DNA of 64,000 bases, taken from NCBI GenBank assembly GCA_037951165.1, contig JBBDHG010000015.1, positions 12,148,001 through 12,212,000 of the forward strand, given 5' to 3'. Positions within the stretch are counted from its first letter, which is position 1, and each line of letters starts with the position of its first letter. This DNA comes from Lophius americanus. Its lineage: Eukaryota > Chordata > Actinopteri > Lophiiformes > Lophiidae. The translations under genes were made by a program, and so were the position numbers. The notes beneath the pieces are model-generated. The model saw only the letters and a program-made list of their open reading frames with translations, searched no databases and was not told the DNA's origin. Below are positions 57,297 to 64,000 of this stretch, one piece after another.

Positions 57297-59999
57297 AAAC
57301 TGAAATCTGTAATCATTGTCAGCCTGTTGAATATATTTATGAATATATGTTATAGGGTTTTTCTTCTGCCTTACAGCTGATGTTTTTTTCTATTAAGTAT
57401 GGATTTTTGCAATAAAGGTTTGTTCCGTTTCCAATTTATACCTAATGAATGTAGTGAATAATTGTGATTATGCAGTGCTGAGTTAATATCTCTCAGCTTC
57501 CACTAGAATGCAGCATTTCACAGCCGTAGGGCAGTGTGGAGGCTCAAACGCCATTTTGTGTAGTGTGGGGAAAAAAAGTTTTGAGTAGCAGAGGAAGGGA
57601 GGAGCTGGAAAACACAAAGTTGCTCTGATTCAGGGCTTTACTGTGTAGCATATGTGTCAGAGAGTGAAGGGCGCACACCTTCGCTATGTTGCTTTCAAGA
57701 CAGAAGTCCACCCTGGGTCAAGCAACTTAATCAAGTTAAAATGGAGAGAAAAACAATATATTTTCTCACATGTTTGGCAGCGAAAATCTGCTGAAAATTA
57801 ATAATTGTGGGTTGTTTCTGGCTCTTTTTAAAGACTTGAAAAAGTTAAATTTTGAGTGCTCTTCTGTAGCCTGCTGACTGGAAAGATGATTTGCTGGCTT
57901 CAGTCAAGTTGGCAGCAACTTTCTGTCCTTAGAAAGCGATATTTACTGGTATTTTCTCTATTTCAAGTGGGATGCAGAAAAACTTTCTTTTGCATCATCT
58001 TTTTTTTAAAGCAAAACACATGAACCAGGTATGAAGGAGTTTTAGAATGCAATACATTTAAATGCATATTGTATGAGTTTATGTAGGTTATGGCCTGTGT
58101 GAATCAAACAAAACATTCACAGACAGATGTGCCTGCATCTTAGCTTTTTAAGATAGCTTGAACTGCATCTAGTCAGATGAGCTCATTGAAATTCAGGTCC
58201 TTTTTCTAACCAATTCCTGGCTGGGCAAGCATCATACTTAAATGACCGTTCTCCTAGTTCAGTGAAAACATCATGGACAGACAGAGCTATAAGTTCTGAG
58301 AGCCCTTGTTTTTTCAAGGATGTTGATTAGGAGATAAGGTTGAATTAAACCATGAATGGCATTATAAATAAGAGTGTCGATGGTTAAGTTTAGGGAAGGA
58401 CTAGACAGACCATTTAACTCAGACTCACAACAACCAAAGGTGACTACAGGATTTGTGCCTTGTGGTGAACCTCAGTGCTCCATGGCAGACGGCATTGCAA
58501 AGATGCATGCATGAATAATCTGCTGCCATTGTCCAGCACAGACTTTAAGGTGGAAAAGCAACAAGTTGTCTTTTGGCCTTGAAGGAAAGGCCTGACTTGA
58601 TTCTGAGAAAAAAAAAATCCACATTAATATCAGGTTTTTCCAACAGATGTTGAATTTGAATCATAAATTGCAATACCTGGATATTTCATAATCAGCTTTA
58701 ATGGCCAGGTATGTGTTCAAATACAAGACATTTGGCAAGAATTTTTTTTTCATACTCAAAAGGTACTTGTTATAACAACAGCATACATTCAGGTCTATGT
58801 CCAAAGTCAAGTCAGTCACAGAAGTCTCTACCTCTTTGAAAAGCATCATGACTGACACTGATGAATTATTAAAAAAATGTAGGCATTATGTGGAAAATGG
58901 ACATTTTGCAGTGATGCTGTGCAGCTGTGCCTTTGTGAAGTCAGCACTAATTTACATTAACCTATGAACAGACTGTTTACAAAATGATGTAAGCCTCTCC
59001 TCTCTTTACCTCTTGCTTTCTTCTCTCCCTCCATCTGCCTCCCTCTCTCTCGTTGTCTTGTTGCAGACTTCAGCAAAGCCCCACTGTAATTAGGGCTGCT
59101 AGCCGCTGAGTTGCAGATTCTTTTCTGTGGAGCTCCCCCCCTCCTCCCTCCCCCCTCGTCTCAACTTTTTCATACAGTTGACCAAAGGAGCTGACTTCTT
59201 GTTGTGTTAGAGAAGTGTGAGAGGACGTTGAACAGGCCACAGAGGGTGTTATTAGAAATATTGAAGTGGTTAGTGGGACATTTCTTACTCACATACACAT
59301 CCTCACACCTGCACCATCAAAGGTCGCCATCTGCACCCACAGTTAGGGGTGTACCTCCACTCTTTCTATTTGCATTTTTTTTGTGAATGTCTACTCAAAA
59401 ACCTCTCATCTGAATCCTCCCATCCTCCCCCATTTCTCCCGTCCTCTCCTTCTCCTGTTGTTTTGGTTTAGAGGAAATGAGAAACAGATGTTGCTTATTG
59501 TGCAGAAGTCAGCGCTAGAGGGAGGGAGGCCTGCGAGGTGAGGTCAGTCTGTGTTGACGGAGGGTGAAGGATAGGGATTGGCAGACAGGCCCTTGTAGTT
59601 ACACCTGCAAACCAAGAACAAGGAGGGGTTCCTGGCAGATATGACTGTGATGGGGCTGCAGGAAGGTGAGCAGTGCATTGGTGCAGAGTAACGGGTGGTT
59701 TCTGAGGGTCTGACTCGGCAACTTGTGCCCATAGGCTCCTTCCTGATATGGGTGTTCCTGTTTACATTGGCACTCTGGATAGGATTTGTGATAAAGTGAA
59801 TAAACTTTGATCATGTCGAGTTGAGCCGGATTCAACTGGCACCACAGACTGCAATTATCTTTGTTGGTTGGCGGTGAACGGTAAACGTTTTAGCGTCTTT
59901 CAGCAGGTAATATATAGATATTTTTTTTACAAATGAATTATTGTCTCAGGCTTCATCACCCCATGACCTGACATGGAGAAGCGGTTATGGATAATGTTT
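57297..59999. other. Downstream of mrpl52, no gene seen
   Basis: mrpl52 3' UTR to about 57430, then AT-rich sequence with no supported exon. A pyrimidine-rich stretch followed by TTGCAG at 59020-59066 looks like an acceptor, but no family-like frame follows. Confidence 0.45.
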
Positions 60000-61056
60000 G
60001 TAAGGATGGAGGCGAGGTGACATGGTGGTTCGCACTGCTGCCTCAAAGCACAATGTCCGGGCTCCAATTCTCTCTGAGGATCTATCTCCCGTATTTGCAT
60101 CGATCATGGTATACCCTGATATGCTTTAATATGGTTGTATGTGACACAAGGACTTAAAAAGTCCTCGTACCACATAAAACCGCTGAAGGAAGCACCTGAT
60201 ATTAACCTACTGCCGTCTAATCCAATAAGTGAGTACTCAGGTACAAATGCAAAACAACAAACATTTAATATAAGTGAATGGGATAACCTCTGGATTTTAC
60301 AGTGTTTGAATATGTGCTGGAAGTCAGGCAAATTGAGAAATGAAAGGAAAAAGAAAAAGGGCAGTTTAAGTTTCAGTAGAAATTAAATGGTACCATAATG
60401 TAGGTCACCCAAACAAAGTTGAATTGCAAGCAGCTGTCCTGGCCACTTCCTGCCTGGCATTGAGAAAGAGTTCTGAGCCCGATGGCTGTTGCTGAACCAT
60501 CCAACTGGGCTGTAGTAGTTCAGCATTGAAGTAGCACGGAGAAAGAGAGAGAGGAGGAAGAGAAAAACCAACATGGCTTCCAAATCTCATCTATGTTTGA
60601 TAGAGGTGTTTGGTAGCACTTTGAACCATTTTAAATGGATCCACTTTACATCCCCTTACAGAGCATTAAAATTAAACAACACATGTCTCCCCACCAAGAT
60701 GGCATCACCACAATATTCTGAAAGTAAGAAGAAGAGCAAAAACGTCACTTAAGAGTGCCTACAGTCTCAAAATAAGAAAAACATTACAATTCCCATTACA
60801 GTTCCTGGAAAGTTCCCTCCTGAGAAGTGTCATACAGTTGGCCCATGCAGTTAAATAATCCTCAGTGTGGGTATTGGTTCCCTCTGAATACTCCACCGTC
60901 CTTCCACATTTGTGAATTGGTAACAATGCAGCCAACTTATTACAGAGCATTTTGGTGTCTCTATGATGAACTGGTGACATGCCCCGGGTGTAACATGCAT
61001 CCCGCCAAACCCTGCACAGGATAAGCCCTTACAGAACTTGGATGGATGGATGCGGC
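60000..61056. repeat. Dispersed repeat split by about 0.9 kb of unrelated sequence
   Basis: At 60013-60078 the 5' block of an abundant fish repeat is seen ('gaggtgacatggtggttcgc', 'actgctgcctcaaagcaca', then GGGCTCCAATTCTC). At 60957-61056 the 3' block follows ('atgatgaactggtgacatgc', CCCGGGTGTAACATG, 'aggataagcccttacag', GGATGGATGGATG). The normal middle is absent and about 880 bases of other sequence lie between, as if an insertion or rearrangement had separated the two. Confidence 0.5.
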
Positions 61057-61143
61057 ATAAACAAGAGCTTTAGTTCTCAGCATGGGAGCCATGGGTGTCA
61101 CACAGCAGTACTAGAAAGCATTCAAAGACTGTACCCCAACACC

Positions 61144-61178
61144 AACACCATTCTTACTTATCAAGTAAGAATGGTGTT
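61144..61178. repeat. Perfect 16-bp inverted repeat with 3-base loop
   Basis: AACACCATTCTTACTT (61144-61159), loop ATC, then the exact reverse complement (61163-61178). It would form a very tight hairpin in RNA or single-stranded DNA. No T-tract or gene end is close, and its origin is unknown. Confidence 0.85.
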
Positions 61179-62560
61179 ATATCGTCACACCCATTGCACC
61201 GGCGATGTTAACATGATGTATGCCTCCTGCCAATTAAGTATTACCACCTGATTCCTTAACCCATGACACCTATTTTTACCATTTGGTGACATTTGTTCAC
61301 GTGAAAGTTACTGTTGAAAAGATGATTTTCCATAAATCAGATCGATCCTGATCTATTTTTGAAAAAAACCTTAATTGCAATGAATTTGAGGGACATAGTG
61401 ACAGTAAGAATTTCAAAATGAGCAGACATGAGCGTTGTGATTGACAGGACTGTATGAGAAATAAAGTATGGCCTCGGTGTGCAAAGGAGTCATCTTCCTG
61501 ACTGTGCTTTTGCTTGAGCCTCTTTAATTGTGCATGAGAGAGAGCCACTGAGACAAATGGAAACACCAGGTGAAAGCAAAATAGAGAGAGAGAAAATGAG
61601 ACAGTTTGACCACTGGAGGAAGAGAGTGGCGAAACAGATGTGAGTAGAATAAACAGGACAGATTTAGTTGGTCAGATCAGTGCGCACTATCTTCATGAAT
61701 CTTATTCTTCACATCAACATACAGAGCTTCAGCACTTCTTCTTCTGCCTTACTAACCGAAACACACATAAAGCTGAAGCCTAGCTTGATTCAAATCTGTT
61801 TAACCATTAAAGCTGGTCAGTAAATGCGTAGACCTAATAAAAAACAGAGCCAGGAAATCTTTGCTGGCTCCATGGAGGAGTGTAATTTACGTTAAAGTAA
61901 GAGTTTTTCAGAGACCATAATTGCATACCGACCAGATTTTCGGCATTTTTCTTTTTATGTTGGTGGTTGTTTGGCTTCATCTTGTGGTTTACCGAGGTTG
62001 TTGTTGTTTACTTTTACACTGATGCATTTACAGCATGGGAAGAGTTAAAGCCAGGAGCACGAGGAATCGGGTATATTAAAGGGGGAAGGGAAGAAATTGC
62101 AAAAACAGATCGGAGATACTTGTGGCTAGAGGAGGAGCAGTTTGCTCCATGAAAAGAAGAACCATTTTGCAGTGGATGAAGAAATAAAAGAGAAAAGAAG
62201 GAGAAGGATTGAGACTGTTTGAAAGAATTTTGCAGAGGGTAAAACATTCCATACCCTTAAATTCATTTCACTTTTATTAAAGTGAGTTTTTGTATAACGG
62301 GATTAATTGCTTTGTCTTTTTTGTATGGATGTATGATTTACTGTGTTTTTATTAATTTTACGCGGTGCTCTTTGCTTGTATCAGGATTTATTGTTGTAAT
62401 TGGAGCACATTGTCCTCTGATCTTATGCAAAGCACTTTGTTACCCCTTTTGAGAAATGTGATATATAATAATGCTTTACTTACTCACTTTTCTGTTTTTC
62501 ATTCACTTGCTATTTTTCCTCTCTCTTAGACTTAAAAGCTTTTTTTTTTGTATAAACCTG

Positions 62561-62561
<1 letters not shown>

Positions 62562-62626
<65 letters not shown>
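62562..62626. repeat. CA microsatellite, about 32 units
   Basis: An uninterrupted CA dinucleotide run, downstream of mrpl52. The 62435-62485 segment just upstream ('gcaaagcactttgttacccc', 'gtgatatataataa') is a further SINE/LINE-type tail. Confidence 0.95.
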
Positions 62627-62629
<3 letters not shown>

Positions 62630-63267
62630 CATACAGTATAAACAGATGCAGATTCCACTCGACCTTGGCTGAAATGGTCAAGAATACCAGATGCTCTGTT
62701 GGAACGTGCTTCTCTTAGAAATGTGACTGTTGCATCATTTTTTCCGACTCATTCCTCGACACATGGCCGCTGGCTCCATGTCCAAAATAACCCCAGGTGG
62801 TATAAATGTATCCTTGTTACATCTGTGGTCACCTGATTGATCTGGCCTGAAGGGTCAGACAAGCCAGCTTCTGTCACCTTGAAACACATGATGTGTATGT
62901 TTGTATTTATATTGTTAAAACAATAAAAATGTGACAATATTGTTTTCGTGTAAACAGCCATAGCTCTCTATTGAAAGGTCTGCCATACTTTTTAACACAA
63001 GACTCTCTTAAAAAGCATCAATGTAAATAAAGTTGTTGTTTTTTTTTAAAGGCAAAAAAATGCAGTGTTTCTTTTTTGCAGTTTGTTAAATTAGACAATT
63101 GAGGTTTGTATGTTTTTTTTAATATGTTATTATCTGATATTGTTGTAGTGGGAAGAGTATAATGAGTTTAAAGTTTTTTGAACTCTAAATGAGATCTTAC
63201 ATACACACAATGTTTACACATAATTAATTCATTTTCAGCTACTATTGTTGAGAGTGGTGTACCCATG

Positions 63268-63840
63268 GTGGAAAGTACTTTATTTGAGGTACTTGTACTT
63301 GAATTGAGTATTTCCATTTATGCTACTAAAAACTTATTTTTTACTACATTTCATGTGGAAAAAATTACCTTTCTACTGCATTAAATTTAAGATGTTAAAT
63401 GTTGTGATATAATGAAGGATCTTAAATATGAGAAAATTCTCCTAACTAACTAATATTTTAGTTAATTAACTAACTTTTTGCTCATTTTAAAAATGTCACA
63501 GATCTGAAAACGGGCTCTTTTGATGTAAAGTCCAGTTTCAGAGCTACATGGCTCCAATAACATGGGCTAAAATGATCCTATAGACTAAAAAGTGGTAAGG
63601 TTTCTTCATCTTTTAACATCTACAGCATTAACATGATCCTACACAATAATCCAGGAGTAATAAGTCCTATATAATATTAAAACACACAGAGGCAGTATTC
63701 TAGTGCACGAGAAGACCTTTTATGTTGATACTGTTGAGTACATTTTACTGATGATGCTCACACACTTTTGTAAGTAAGGCTTGGAATGCAGGTCTTTCAT
63801 GTGGTGGAGTATTAGATGACTTGGTCCCTTACTGTGAGTG
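63268..63840. repeat. Dispersed teleost repeat (MITE-like)
   Basis: 'ggtggaaagtactttatttg', 'aggtacttgtacttgaattg', 'agtatttccatttatgctac', 'actacatttcatgtgg', then later 'gagtacattttactgatgat', 'gtaagtaaggcttggaatgc' and 'aggtctttcatgtggtggag'. These blocks are in the order of one of the commonest interspersed repeats of spiny-rayed fish. No coding capacity. Confidence 0.7.
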
Positions 63841-64000
63841 TAGCATAGGTATGTGACCCTACCAAAATAAAACTAAGGCCAATATGTCAATTTCTCCGAG
63901 ATTAAGATAACAGATGTACTGTAAGCATGGCCACCAAGTATTTTGGGGTTTAAGAGTGAGATTGTGAATGGGATCCATGGAAGAAAAAGTTAAAGTCAGA

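Noticed and set aside
59020..59180. Exon candidate after the pyrimidine tract and TTGCAG
   Set aside because: No open family-like frame follows and no matching donor is visible.
60013..60078. tRNA gene or tRNA-derived SINE
   Set aside because: 'ggttcgc' resembles a B box, but no cloverleaf can be folded and the block is part of a longer dispersed repeat; a full tRNA is not present.
1..64000. CRISPR arrays, operons, bacterial or phage genes, rRNA genes
   Set aside because: None visible; the window is a vertebrate nuclear region.

Overview
This window is nuclear DNA from a ray-finned fish, most likely a percomorph teleost. The genes have many short exons with GT-AG introns and AATAAA polyadenylation signals. 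Introns and gaps are AT-rich and hold microsatellites and dispersed repeats typical of teleost genomes (Tc1-like relics, LINE/SINE-type tails, TIR elements). No bacterial, plasmid, phage or CRISPR features are visible.

Layout from left to right. (1) 49-171 (+) is the last coding exon of an unrecognised gene. (2) 1055-4120 (-) is dhrs4, an eight-exon peroxisomal short-chain dehydrogenase/reductase. (3) 5709-12930 (+) is efs, a Cas-family SH3 scaffold in seven coding exons, head-to-head with dhrs4. (4) 15092-37512 (+) is acin1 (acinus), 17 coding exons, with a probable internal promoter and alternative first exon at 22744-22769 that would make a short isoform. (5) 40219-47319 (-) is ajuba, a three-LIM-domain protein in eight coding exons, tail-to-tail with acin1. 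(6) 54849-57296 (+) is mrpl52, a mitochondrial large-subunit ribosomal protein in five coding exons. From 57.3 to 64 kb I see no gene, only repeats.

The order dhrs4-efs-acin1-ajuba-mrpl52 is, as I recall it, the order of the same genes on human 14q11.2, where they lie far apart with many genes between. The window therefore looks like a compact version of a conserved vertebrate linkage group. The genes share no single pathway. efs and ajuba are both adhesion/signalling adaptors, acin1 is an RNA-processing (ASAP/EJC) factor, mrpl52 serves mitochondrial translation, and dhrs4 reduces carbonyl compounds.

All exon coordinates were derived by hand from splice sites and reading phase, and every gene closes in frame. 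I found no clearly undescribed system. The most useful leads are the internal acin1 promoter, a transcript-like block in acin1 intron 7, a TIR element with perfect 20-bp ends, at least two families of Tc1-like relics, an out-of-frame upstream ATG at dhrs4, and an orphan 131-codon ORF near 52.5 kb.
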